Shown: in pieces, positions 8,098 to 15,887 of the stretch | How the letters are laid out: each line of letters begins with the position of its first letter | How positions within the stretch are numbered: position 1 is the stretch's first letter | DNA from: an uncultured Prevotellaceae bacterium | Lineage (GTDB): Bacteria > Bacteroidota > Bacteroidia > Bacteroidales > Bacteroidaceae | Length of the DNA: 60,687 bases | NCBI GenBank assembly: GCA_937900485.1 | Contig: CALCEL010000067.1 | Coordinates: 1-60,687, forward strand | Direction of reading: 5' to 3' | The notes under the pieces: model-generated | Told to the model about the DNA's origin: nothing | Database searches by the model: none | Seen by the model: only the letters and a program-made list of their open reading frames with translations | Position numbers and translations under genes: made by a program

Positions 8098-8667
8098 ATG
8101 TCTAGAATTGGTAAATTGCCTATTACTATTCCTGCAGGAGTTACTGTAACTCATAAGGATGACATTGTAACGGTTAAAGGTCCTAAGGGTGAACTTACTC
8201 AGTATGTTGACCCATCAATAAAAGTTGTTATTGAGGACGGTAAAATTACAATGGAAGAGAATTTGGAGCTGATGCAGGATAATACTAAGCAGCGTCATGC
8301 TTTCCATGGTTTGTATCGTTCACTCGTGAACAACATGGTTGTTGGTGTTTCTGAGGGATACAAGAAGACTTTGGTTTTGGTCGGTGTTGGTTACCGTGTG
8401 TCAAACCAGGGTAATGTTCTTGATTTCGCTTTGGGATATTCTCACAGTATAGTTTTCGTTCTCCCTAAGGAGATTAAAGTTGAGACTAAGTCTGAGAGAA
8501 ACCAGGATCCTCTTATCATGCTCGAGTCTTGCGACAAGCAATTACTTGGTCTCGTGTGTGCTAAGATTCGTTCTTTCCGCAAGCCAGAGCCTTACAAGGG
8601 TAAGGGTATTCGCTTCGAAGGCGAGGTGATCAGAAGAAAGTCAGGTAAGTCTGCTAACGCTAAATAA
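8098..8667 (+). CDS. rplF: 50S ribosomal protein L6
   Basis: A 189-residue protein with two L6 folds. The start MSRIGKLPITIPAGV is typical and the C-terminal signature PEPYKGKGIRFEGE is intact. L6 supports the elongation-factor binding region near the sarcin-ricin loop. A clear GGAGG lies about 10 bases before the ATG, one of few good Shine-Dalgarno sequences in this cluster. Confidence 0.98.
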   Translation: MSRIGKLPITIPAGVTVTHKDDIVTVKGPKGELTQYVDPSIKVVIEDGKITMEENLELMQDNTKQRHAFHGLYRSLVNNMVVGVSEGYKKTLVLVGVGYRVSNQGNVLDFALGYSHSIVFVLPKEIKVETKSERNQDPLIMLESCDKQLLGLVCAKIRSFRKPEPYKGKGIRFEGEVIRRKSGKSANAK

Positions 8668-8681
8668 TAATTGACAAGAGT

Positions 8682-9023
8682 ATGATTACAAAGATAGAAA
8701 GACGTATCAAAATTAAATATAGAGTACGTAATAAGATTTCCGGTACTGCTGAGCGTCCACGTATGTCAGTGTTCAGAAGTAACAAGCAGATTTATGTTCA
8801 GGTAATCAATGACGAGACTGCCAGCACTTTGGTTTCCGCCTCTTCTCTCGGTCTTGAGAAGATGCCGAAGAAAGAACAGGCTGCTAAGGTTGGTGAGATG
8901 GTTGCTAAGAAGGCTATCGAGGCTGGTATCTCAACTGTAGTTTTCGATCGTAATGGTTATCTGTATCACGGTAGAGTTAAGGAAGTGGCTGAAGCTGCTC
9001 GTAATGCTGGTCTTAAATTTTAA
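8682..9023 (+). CDS. rplR: 50S ribosomal protein L18
   Basis: A 113-residue protein. RPRMSVFRSNKQIYVQVIND and the C-terminal VFDRNGYLYHGRVKEVAEAARNAG segments identify L18, which together with L5 attaches 5S rRNA to the large subunit. The basic N-terminus RIKIKYRVRNKI is normal for the family. rpsE starts 9 bp later. Confidence 0.97.
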   Translation: MITKIERRIKIKYRVRNKISGTAERPRMSVFRSNKQIYVQVINDETASTLVSASSLGLEKMPKKEQAAKVGEMVAKKAIEAGISTVVFDRNGYLYHGRVKEVAEAARNAGLKF

Positions 9024-9032
9024 AATACGATT

Positions 9033-9542
9033 ATGGTAAATAGAGTTAAAGTTACAAATGATGCCGAACTGAAGGACAGATTGGTTGCTATTAATCGTGT
9101 TACTAAGGTTACTAAGGGTGGTCGTACATTTACATTCGCTGCCATCGTTGTTGTTGGTGACGGTAAAGGTGTCATAGGTTACGGTCTTGGTAAGGCTGGC
9201 GAGGTTACGGCTGCAATCGCTAAGGGTGTAGAAGCTGCTAAGAAGAATCTTGTTAAAGTGCCTGTTCTCAAGGGAACTGTTCCTCATGAGGCTTATGCTA
9301 AGTTTGGTGGTGCTCGTGTACTCATCATGCCAGCAGCCGAGGGTACTGGAGTTGTTGCAGGTGGTGCTATGCGCGCCGTACTCGAGAGTGTAGGAGTTAC
9401 TGATGTCCTTGCTAAGTCTAAGGGCTCTTCTAACCCTCATAATCTTGTTAAGGCTACTATTGAGGCTCTCGCAAACATGCGTGACCCAAAGACTGTTGCA
9501 AAGAACCGCGGTGTTAATTTGAGTAAAGTATTTAGAGGATAA
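9033..9542 (+). CDS. rpsE: 30S ribosomal protein S5
   Basis: A 169-residue protein. The N-terminal double-stranded RNA-binding-like domain contains VTKGGRTFTFAAIVVVGDG. The C-terminal domain contains GGARVLIMPAAEGTGVVAGG. S5 takes part in decoding accuracy and mRNA unwinding. No unusual features; rpmD follows at once. Confidence 0.98.
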   Translation: MVNRVKVTNDAELKDRLVAINRVTKVTKGGRTFTFAAIVVVGDGKGVIGYGLGKAGEVTAAIAKGVEAAKKNLVKVPVLKGTVPHEAYAKFGGARVLIMPAAEGTGVVAGGAMRAVLESVGVTDVLAKSKGSSNPHNLVKATIEALANMRDPKTVAKNRGVNLSKVFRG

Positions 9543-9554
9543 GGAGGACAAATC

Positions 9555-9731
9555 ATGGCAACAATTAAGATTAAGCAGGTTAAGGGTCAGGCAGGTCGTC
9601 CTGCAGACCAGAAGTCTACTCTCGAGTCTCTTGGCCTTGGTAGAATTAACCGTGTGGTTGAGCGTGAAGATACTCCCTCACTTCGTGGTATGATTCGTAA
9701 GGTTGAACATCTTATTGAGATTATTGACTAA
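9555..9731 (+). CDS. rpmD: 50S ribosomal protein L30
   Basis: A 58-residue protein read directly from the sequence: it starts MATIKIKQVKGQAG and ends VEHLIEIID. The family core TLESLGLGRINRVVE is present. A strong AAGGAGG lies about 9 bases before the ATG. Its place between rpsE and rplO is the conserved one. L30 binds 23S rRNA near the 5S region. Confidence 0.96.
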   Translation: MATIKIKQVKGQAGRPADQKSTLESLGLGRINRVVEREDTPSLRGMIRKVEHLIEIID

Positions 9732-9757
9732 ATTTACGTACTTTAAACTAGATTAAA

Positions 9758-10204
9758 ATGGAATTATATAATTTGCAGCCTGCTGAGGGCGCAACTCACA
9801 ACTCTAAGCGTGTTGGTCGTGGTTACGGCTCTGGTAAGGGTCGTACTGCCACACGTGGACATAAGGGTGCTAAGGCAAGATCTGGTTATAAGAAGAAGAT
9901 TGGTTTTGAAGGAGGTCAGATGCCACTTCAGAGACGTGTTCCTAAGTTCGGTTTCAAGAATATTAACCGTGTGGAATACAAAGGAATCAATCTTGATGTT
10001 ATTCAAGAGCTTGCAAATAAACTCAGTGTATCTAAGATTGGCATAGCTGAGTTTATCAACGCAGGTTTGGCTAAGAAAGGTCAGCTTGTGAAAGTACTTG
10101 CAAATGGTGAGCTCACATCAAAAGTTGACGTCGAGGCTAATGCATTTTCTGCAAAAGCTGAGACTGCAATTAAAGAAAAGGGTGGTAACGCTGTAAAACT
10201 CTAA
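9758..10204 (+). CDS. rplO: 50S ribosomal protein L15
   Basis: A 148-residue protein. The N-terminal Gly/Arg/Lys-rich segment RVGRGYGSGKGRTATRGHKG is the extended rRNA-binding tail, followed by the EGGQMPLQRRVPK signature. L15 is a late assembly protein of the 50S subunit. secY begins 4 bp after its stop, the usual coupling. Confidence 0.98.
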   Translation: MELYNLQPAEGATHNSKRVGRGYGSGKGRTATRGHKGAKARSGYKKKIGFEGGQMPLQRRVPKFGFKNINRVEYKGINLDVIQELANKLSVSKIGIAEFINAGLAKKGQLVKVLANGELTSKVDVEANAFSAKAETAIKEKGGNAVKL

Positions 10205-10208
10205 TACA

Positions 10209-11576
10209 ATGGAAAAAGTAATGGGAAACCTTAAGAATATCAAGTTCATCAGAACAATGACTAACATATTTAGCGTTGAAGAACTAAGAGCGAAGATCTT
10301 GTTCACTATCGCTATGGTCGTTGTTTATCGTTTTGGATCGTTTGTTGTACTTCCTGGTATTAACGCATCTGCGTTGGAAGGATTGGTCAATCAGACGGAA
10401 GGCGGTTTGATGTCTCTTCTTGATATGTTCTCAGGTGGTGCTTTTTCTAAGGCTTCTATTTTTGCACTAGGAATTATGCCTTATATCTCTGCTTCAATTG
10501 TGATGCAGCTTTTAGGCATAGCTGTTCCATACTTCCAAAAGATGCAACGCGAGGGTGAGAGCGGAAGACGCAAGATGAATCAGTACACACGTTATTTGAC
10601 AGTGCTTATTCTTCTCGTTCAGGCTCCATCCTACCTTTTCAACCTCAGACTGCAGACTGGAGGATCCGCTTTGTACCCAGTATTGTCATGGCCGGTATTC
10701 CTCGTAACTGCCACAATTATCTTGGCGGCAGGTAGTATGTTCATTCTTTGGTTGGGTGAGAGAATTACTGACAAGGGAATTGGTAATGGTGTTTCGCTTA
10801 TCATTATGATTGGTATCATCGCTCGTTTCCCTACGGCAGTTGTTCAGGAGTTAACTACTCGTTTCAACACTCCTCAAGGAGGTGGACTTATAGTTTTCCT
10901 GGTTGAGATTATTCTCTTCGTGGTTGTTATCGGTGCTGCTATATGTCTTGTTTCTGGTGTACGTAAGGTTCCTGTTCAGTACGCCAAGCGTATAGCTGGT
11001 TCAAATAAAATGGAGGTTGCTGGTGCGCGTCAGTACATTCCACTTAAGCCATATGCGGCTAATGTCATGCCGATTATTTTTGCTCAGGCAATCATGTTCA
11101 TTCCTATTACTGTTGCTGGATTTATCACAGGCGGTAAGTTGAGTCCTTGGGTTAGTGTACTCATTGACACGACAGGTTGGGTGTACAATCTTGTTTTCGC
11201 TGTTTTGATTGTGTTGTTCACATTCTTGTATACTGCGATTACAATAAATCCTGTGCAGATGGCTGAGGATATGAAGCGTAATAATGGCTTTATTCCAGGT
11301 GTCAAGCCAGGAACTGATACTGCGGATTATATTGACAACATCATGTCAAAAATCACATTCCCAGGTTCCTTGTTCCTTGCGCTTATTGCGATTTTGCCTG
11401 CTTTCGCTGGCTATTTCGGTGTTCAGAGAGAGTTTGCCCAGTTCTTCGGCGGTACTTCATTGTTGATTCTTGTTGGTGTCGTACTCGATACTCTTCAGCA
11501 GATTGAGAGTCACCTTCTTATGCGTCATTATGATGGACTCCTTGAGACTGGTAGAATTCGCGGAGAGCACGCTTGA
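10209..11576 (+). CDS. secY: Preprotein translocase subunit SecY
   Basis: A 455-residue integral membrane protein with ten hydrophobic segments, forming the channel of the Sec translocon in the inner membrane. Family signatures include YRFGSFVVLPGI in the first segment, MPYISASIVMQLL in the second, and the cytoplasmic loop RKVPVQYAKRIAG that contacts the ribosome and SecA. The ATG at 10209 is used; an in-frame ATG at 10221 is an alternative. It exports the many secreted proteins encoded further along this window. Confidence 0.97.
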   Translation: MEKVMGNLKNIKFIRTMTNIFSVEELRAKILFTIAMVVVYRFGSFVVLPGINASALEGLVNQTEGGLMSLLDMFSGGAFSKASIFALGIMPYISASIVMQLLGIAVPYFQKMQREGESGRRKMNQYTRYLTVLILLVQAPSYLFNLRLQTGGSALYPVLSWPVFLVTATIILAAGSMFILWLGERITDKGIGNGVSLIIMIGIIARFPTAVVQELTTRFNTPQGGGLIVFLVEIILFVVVIGAAICLVSGVRKVPVQYAKRIAGSNKMEVAGARQYIPLKPYAANVMPIIFAQAIMFIPITVAGFITGGKLSPWVSVLIDTTGWVYNLVFAVLIVLFTFLYTAITINPVQMAEDMKRNNGFIPGVKPGTDTADYIDNIMSKITFPGSLFLALIAILPAFAGYFGVQREFAQFFGGTSLLILVGVVLDTLQQIESHLLMRHYDGLLETGRIRGEHA

Positions 11577-11593
11577 TAAGCTTATTTGATAAG

Positions 11594-12391
11594 ATGGTAT
11601 ATCTTAAGACAGACGAGGAAGTCGAGCTTCTTAGGGACGCAAATTTACTTGTCGGTAAGACCCTGGCTGAATTAGCTAAGGTTATTCAGCCAGGAGTCAC
11701 GACGAGACAGCTTGATACTATAGCGGAGACTTTTATCCGTGATAATGGTGCTGTACCGACGTTCAAAGGTTTTCCAAATCCGTATGGCGGACCTTTTCCG
11801 GCGAGTATATGCGCTTCTGTCAATGAGCAGGTTGTTCATGGTATTCCAAACGACATTCCTTTGAATGATGGAGATATTGTCTCTATTGATTGTGGAACAC
11901 TTCTTAATGGTTATTGTGGTGACTCGTGTTACACTTTCGCTGTTGGGGATGTTCCGGAGGATGTTAAAAGACTCCTTGATGTCACGAAAGAGTCACTTTA
12001 TCTCGGTATAGAGCAGGCTGTTGTAGGTCATCGTTTGGGAGATATCTCATATGCGATTCAGTCTCACTGTGAGTCTAACGGTTTCGGTGTTGTCCGAGAA
12101 TTTGTTGGACATGGCATTGGAAAGGAGATGCATGAGGATCCTCAAGTACCAAATTATGGTAGGCGAGGAAATGGAATGTTATTGAAGAATGGTTTGTGTA
12201 TAGCGATTGAACCGATGATTACGATGGGTGCGAAAGATATTTACATGCAGTCTGATCGTTGGGGAATTGTTACAAGAGACAAGAAGCCCGCTGCTCATTT
12301 TGAGCATTCGATATGTGTCCGTAAGGGAAAGGCAGACATTCTGTCGTCATTTTATGAAATAGAAAAAGTATTAAGAGAAAAATCTTTATAA
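11594..12391 (+). CDS. map: Methionine aminopeptidase, type I
   Basis: A 265-residue cytoplasmic metalloenzyme that removes the initiator methionine from nascent proteins. All active-site residues are visible: His82 (VVHGIP), Asp99, Asp110, His173 (VGHGIG), Glu206 and Glu237 (HFEHS). The frame is open from a TTG at 11573 that overlaps secY, but family starts (MVYLKTDEEVELL) place the ATG at 11594. infA follows one base after the stop. Confidence 0.96.
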   Translation: MVYLKTDEEVELLRDANLLVGKTLAELAKVIQPGVTTRQLDTIAETFIRDNGAVPTFKGFPNPYGGPFPASICASVNEQVVHGIPNDIPLNDGDIVSIDCGTLLNGYCGDSCYTFAVGDVPEDVKRLLDVTKESLYLGIEQAVVGHRLGDISYAIQSHCESNGFGVVREFVGHGIGKEMHEDPQVPNYGRRGNGMLLKNGLCIAIEPMITMGAKDIYMQSDRWGIVTRDKKPAAHFEHSICVRKGKADILSSFYEIEKVLREKSL

Positions 12392-12392
12392 T

Positions 12393-12611
12393 ATGGCTAA
12401 GCAGTCCGCAATAGAGCAAGATGGTACGATTGTAGAGGCGTTATCAAATGCGATGTTCCGTGTGGAATTGGAGAATGGGCATGAAATTATAGCCCATATA
12501 TCAGGTAAGATGCGTATGCATTACATTAAGATTCTTCCGGGTGATAAGATTCGTGTAGAGATGTCTCCATACGATTTGACCAAGGGACGTATAGTATTCA
12601 GATATAAATAA
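12393..12611 (+). CDS. infA: Translation initiation factor IF-1
   Basis: A 72-residue S1-like OB-fold protein starting MAKQSAIEQDGTIVEALSNAMF. It has the family segments ISGKMRMHYIKILPGD and PYDLTKGRIVFRYK. IF-1 blocks the A site during initiation. It is the exact usual length. Its position between map and rpmJ is a conserved arrangement. Confidence 0.98.
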   Translation: MAKQSAIEQDGTIVEALSNAMFRVELENGHEIIAHISGKMRMHYIKILPGDKIRVEMSPYDLTKGRIVFRYK

Positions 12612-12622
12612 AAAAACGTTAT

Positions 12623-12739
12623 ATGAAAACAAGAGCTTCTTTGAAGAAACGTACACCAGATTGCGTAATCGTAAGACGTAAAGGTCGTTTGTTTGTTATT
12701 AATAAGAAGAATCCTAAGTACAAGATGCGTCAGGGATAA
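12623..12739 (+). CDS. rpmJ: 50S ribosomal protein L36, zinc-independent form
   Basis: A 38-residue protein read directly from the sequence: it starts MKTRASLKKRTPDC and ends KNPKYKMRQG. Canonical L36 has a C-C-C-H zinc site; here only one of these Cys residues is left, so it is the zinc-free type. Position between infA and rpsM is conserved. Confidence 0.95.
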   Translation: MKTRASLKKRTPDCVIVRRKGRLFVINKKNPKYKMRQG

Positions 12740-12772
12740 TTCTTTTGTATGAATAAGAAATAATATTTAGAT

Positions 12773-13153
12773 ATGGCAATAAGAATTGTTGGTGTAGACC
12801 TCCCTCAGAACAAGAGAGGTGAAATAGCGCTCACATACATTTTCGGTATTGGTCGCAGCAGCTCAGCTAAGATTTTGGAAAAGGCTGGCGTAGACAAGGA
12901 TTTGAAAGTTAAGGACTGGAATGATGAGCAGGCAGGTAAGATTCGTGAGATTATAGCTGCCGAGTATAAGGTTGAGGGTGACCTTCGCTCAGAGATTCAG
13001 CTTAACATTAAGCGTTTGATGGACATTGGTTGTTACCGTGGAATCCGTCATCGTCTCGGTCTTCCTGTACGCGGTCAGAGTACAAAGAATAACGCTCGTA
13101 CTCGTAAGGGTAAGAAGAAAACAGTTGCAAATAAGAAAAAAGCTACTAAATAA
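12773..13153 (+). CDS. rpsM: 30S ribosomal protein S13
   Basis: A 126-residue protein starting MAIRIVGVDLPQNKRGEIAL. The helix-hairpin region and the signature RGIRHRLGLPVRGQSTKNNARTRKG are conserved. S13 pairs with S19 and contacts the P-site tRNA and the B1 bridge. The C-terminal tail is very lysine rich. The first gene of the alpha-type part of the cluster. Confidence 0.98.
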   Translation: MAIRIVGVDLPQNKRGEIALTYIFGIGRSSSAKILEKAGVDKDLKVKDWNDEQAGKIREIIAAEYKVEGDLRSEIQLNIKRLMDIGCYRGIRHRLGLPVRGQSTKNNARTRKGKKKTVANKKKATK

Positions 13154-13162
13154 TAGAACAAT

Positions 13163-13552
13163 ATGGCAAAGAAAACCACTTCTGCTAAGAAGAGAAATGT
13201 CAAGGTTGATGCTCAGGGACAGCTTCATGTTCACTCATCATTCAACAACATCATTGTTAGCCTTGCTAACAGTGAGGGTCAGGTCATCTCTTGGTCATCA
13301 GCTGGTAAGATGGGCTTCCGTGGTTCAAAGAAGAACACTCCATACGCAGCTCAGATGGCAGCGCAGGATTGCGCTAAGGTAGCGTACGATCTTGGCTTGA
13401 GAAAAGTTGTTGCTTACGTTAAGGGTCCAGGTAATGGTCGTGAGGCTGCTGTACGTGGATGTCATGGTGCCGGCATCGAGGTTTCTGAAATCATCGATGT
13501 TACGCCACTTCCACACAATGGTTGTCGCCCTCCAAAGAGAAGAAGAGTTTAA
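13163..13552 (+). CDS. rpsK: 30S ribosomal protein S11
   Basis: A 129-residue protein. HVHSSFNNIIVSLANSEG and the C-terminal signature DVTPLPHNGCRPPKRRRV are diagnostic. S11 lies on the 30S platform near the mRNA exit and the Shine-Dalgarno duplex. A G+C-rich 104 bp spacer separates it from rpsD, unlike the tight spacing of its neighbours. Confidence 0.98.
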   Translation: MAKKTTSAKKRNVKVDAQGQLHVHSSFNNIIVSLANSEGQVISWSSAGKMGFRGSKKNTPYAAQMAAQDCAKVAYDLGLRKVVAYVKGPGNGREAAVRGCHGAGIEVSEIIDVTPLPHNGCRPPKRRRV

Positions 13553-13567
13553 TTTTATGTTATGCTT

Positions 13568-13631
13568 AGCCCCACGGCTCTTTTTTGCCGCATCTTTCCT
13601 TTCTGCGGCTGCTGCTGCGGGCTGTGGGTCT
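13568..13631 (+). promoter_or_regulatory. Structured leader before rpsD, candidate S4 feedback site
   Basis: AGCCCCACGGC (13568-13578) can pair with GCTGTGGGTCT (13621-13631): nine Watson-Crick pairs, one G-U and one mismatch. Inside it, GCCGCA (13587-13592) pairs with TGCGGC (13604-13609). The enclosed CTGCTGCTGC run could form alternative pairs. S4 is a known autogenous repressor in E. coli and Bacillus. This structure ends 25 bases before the rpsD ATG. The assignment to S4 is inference. Confidence 0.45.
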
Positions 13632-13656
13632 GGCACTTTTAATCAAAAAGAAATAT

Positions 13657-14262
13657 ATGGCTAGATATATTGGACCAAAATCAAGAATCTCACGTCGTTT
13701 TGGTGAGGCTATCTTCGGCCCAGATAAGGTTCTTGAGAAAAGAAATTATCCTGCAGGTCAGCATGGAAACAACCGCCGCAAGAAGTCATCTGAGTACGGT
13801 TTGATGCTTGCTGAGAAGCAGAAGGCAAAATACTCATACGGTGTTCTTGAGCGTCAGTTCCGTAATCTTTTCGAGAAAGCCTCAAAGATGTCAGGTGTAA
13901 CAGGTGAGGTTCTTCTTCAGCTCCTCGAGTCTCGTCTTGACAATGTGGTTTATCGTTTAGGTATTGCTCCTACACGCGCTGCTGCTCGTCAGCTTGTCAG
14001 CCACAAGCATATTGTAGTTGACGGTGCTGTTGTGAACATTCCTTCTTATTCCGTTAAGCCAGGACAGATTGTTGCTGTTCGTGAGAAGTCAAAGAGCCTT
14101 GAGGTAATAGAGGCGTCTCTTTCAGGTTTCAATCACAGCAAGTATCCTTGGATTGAGTGGGATGAGTCACAGAAAGCAGGAAAGTATCTTCATGTTCCAG
14201 ACCGTGCTGACATTCCTGAGAATATCAAGGAGCAGATGATTGTTGAGTTGTACTCTAAATAA
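13657..14262 (+). CDS. rpsD: 30S ribosomal protein S4
   Basis: A 201-residue protein starting MARYIGPKSRISRRFGEAIFG. It has the S4 N-terminal domain and the S4 RNA-binding domain (RLDNVVYRLGIAPTRAAARQLVSHKH, about residues 92-117). It lacks the N-terminal zinc cysteines found in some S4 proteins. The frame is open from 13585, but that part encodes a non-homologous stretch in the structured spacer, so the ATG at 13657 is the start. Confidence 0.97.
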   Translation: MARYIGPKSRISRRFGEAIFGPDKVLEKRNYPAGQHGNNRRKKSSEYGLMLAEKQKAKYSYGVLERQFRNLFEKASKMSGVTGEVLLQLLESRLDNVVYRLGIAPTRAAARQLVSHKHIVVDGAVVNIPSYSVKPGQIVAVREKSKSLEVIEASLSGFNHSKYPWIEWDESQKAGKYLHVPDRADIPENIKEQMIVELYSK

Positions 14263-14273
14263 TAAATAAATCA

Positions 14274-15266
14274 ATGGCGGTATTAGCATTTCAAAAACCA
14301 GAAAAAGTTATAATGCTGGAGGCTGACGACAAGTACGGAAAGTTTGAGTTCCGTCCTCTCGAGCCAGGTTTTGGTATTACCATTGGTAATGCCCTCCGAC
14401 GCATTCTTCTCTCATCCCTTGAGGGTTATGCCATCAACACCATCCGTATTCAGGGTGTTGAGCATGAGTTCGCATCAATACCTGGGGTTAAGGAAGATGT
14501 TACCGGCATTATCTTGAATCTGAAGCAAGTTCGATTCAAGCAGTTACCAGAAGGGGGAGACACTGAGCGCGTCTCAATCTCCATCGAGAATTCGAGTGAG
14601 TTTAAGGCTGGAGATATCAACAAGTATCTCAGTGGGTTTGGAGTGTTAAATCCTGATTTGGTAATTTGTCATTTAGATCCACAAGCAACATTGGAGTTGG
14701 AGTTGACTATCAATAAGGGTCGTGGTTATGTACCTGCAGACGAGAACAGAGAGTACTGCAAGGAGATTAATGACCTCGCAATTGACTCTATCTACACTCC
14801 AATCCGCAACGTCAAGTATGCAATCGAGAACTATCGTGTCGGTCAGAAGACCGACTTCGATAAGTTGATTCTTGAGATTACCACAGATGGTTCAATCCAT
14901 CCGAAGGATGCTCTTAAGGAAGCAGCTAAGATTCTCATCTATCACTTCATGTTGTTCTCAGACGAGAAGATTACTCTTGAGAACGCTGAGATGGAGGGTA
15001 ACGATGAGTTTGATGAAGAAGTATTGCGTATGCGTCAGTTGCTCAAGACTAAGCTCGTTGATATGGATCTCTCAGTCCGCGCACTTAACTGTCTTAAGGC
15101 GGCGGATGTCGAGACACTCGGCGATCTTGTACAATTTAACAAAACTGATTTGCTTAAGTTCCGTAACTTTGGTAAGAAGTCACTCACAGAGCTTGACGAC
15201 TTGCTTGAGAACTTGAACCTTTCGTTCGGAACTGATATTTCCAAGTATAAATTAGACAAAGACTAA
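14274..15266 (+). CDS. rpoA: DNA-directed RNA polymerase subunit alpha
   Basis: A 330-residue protein. The N-terminal assembly domain shows the signature PGFGITIGNALRRILLSSLEGYA (about residues 33-55). The C-terminal domain (about 245-320) contains the helix-hairpin-helix segment LNCLKAADVETLGDLVQFN. Alpha dimerises to nucleate RNA polymerase and its C-terminal domain touches UP elements and activators. Only 3 bp separate it from rplQ. Confidence 0.99.
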   Translation: MAVLAFQKPEKVIMLEADDKYGKFEFRPLEPGFGITIGNALRRILLSSLEGYAINTIRIQGVEHEFASIPGVKEDVTGIILNLKQVRFKQLPEGGDTERVSISIENSSEFKAGDINKYLSGFGVLNPDLVICHLDPQATLELELTINKGRGYVPADENREYCKEINDLAIDSIYTPIRNVKYAIENYRVGQKTDFDKLILEITTDGSIHPKDALKEAAKILIYHFMLFSDEKITLENAEMEGNDEFDEEVLRMRQLLKTKLVDMDLSVRALNCLKAADVETLGDLVQFNKTDLLKFRNFGKKSLTELDDLLENLNLSFGTDISKYKLDKD

Positions 15267-15269
15267 AAA

Positions 15270-15752
15270 ATGAGACACAATAAAAAATTCAACCATCTTG
15301 GTCGTAAGCATTCTCACCGCGCAGCGATGCTCGCAAACATGAGTATCTCATTGTTCGAGCATAAGAGAATCACTACAACGCTCCAGAAGGCAAAGGCTCT
15401 CCGTGTTTATGTAGAGCCACTGATTACAAAGTCTAAGGATGACACCACAGCAAACCGTCGTGTTGTGTTCAGTTATCTCCAGAACAAAGAGGCAGTCAAG
15501 TATCTCTTTGGTGAGATTGCTGCTAAGGTCGCTAACCGTCCAGGCGGATACACTCGTATCATCAAGCTCGGAAAGCGTGCTAACGATGATGCTGATATGG
15601 CATTCATCGAGTTGGTAGACTTCGATGAGAATATGGCTAAGGAGGAGGTTAAGAAGACTCGTACTCGTCGTTCTAAGAAGGCCACAGCTAAGGCAGCTGA
15701 GTCAACTGAGGAGACTGCTGCAGAGGCTCCTGCTGAGACACCAGCTGAGTAA
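15270..15752 (+). CDS. rplQ: 50S ribosomal protein L17
   Basis: A 160-residue protein. The L17 core (residues 1-120) begins MRHNKKFNHLGRKHSHRAAML and ends MAFIELVDF. A C-terminal tail rich in Lys, Thr, Glu and Ala follows (about 122-160), as in other Bacteroidota L17 proteins. L17 lies near the tunnel exit. It is the last gene of the ribosomal block and is followed 24 bp later by a strong terminator. Confidence 0.98.
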   Translation: MRHNKKFNHLGRKHSHRAAMLANMSISLFEHKRITTTLQKAKALRVYVEPLITKSKDDTTANRRVVFSYLQNKEAVKYLFGEIAAKVANRPGGYTRIIKLGKRANDDADMAFIELVDFDENMAKEEVKKTRTRRSKKATAKAAESTEETAAEAPAETPAE

Positions 15753-15776
15753 TTCAATTACTTGATATTTTACGTT

Positions 15777-15814
15777 AAAAGACCGTATATCTGATGATGT
15801 ACGGTCTTTTTTTT
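15777..15814 (+). terminator. Intrinsic terminator of the ribosomal protein operon
   Basis: AAAAGACCGTA (15777-15787) pairs perfectly with TACGGTCTTTT (15800-15810) around a 12-base loop, and the T run continues to 15814. This closes the fusA-rplQ transcription unit. Confidence 0.93.
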
Positions 15815-15821
15815 GCTTTGT

Positions 15822-15854
15822 TCTGTCAGATTATAAGAAAAAATAGTAATTTCG
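15822..15854 (+). promoter_or_regulatory. Candidate promoter of the GH43 gene
   Basis: TCTG (15822-15825), a 21 bp spacer, then TAATTTCG (15847-15854). Each box has one mismatch to the Bacteroidota consensus TTTG and TAnnTTTG. The GH43 ATG is 33 bp downstream, giving a short leader. Confidence 0.4.
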
Positions 15855-15887
15855 CGGAAGTTTTTCTAATTATCACCTTAATCAGTT

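Noticed and set aside
8931..9551. 206-codon minus-strand frame over rplR and rpsE
   Set aside because: It is antisense to two certain ribosomal protein genes; low-complexity Ser/Asn-rich product.
11573..11593. TTG start of map overlapping the secY stop
   Set aside because: Family N-termini start at the ATG 21 bp later; the extra residues are not conserved.
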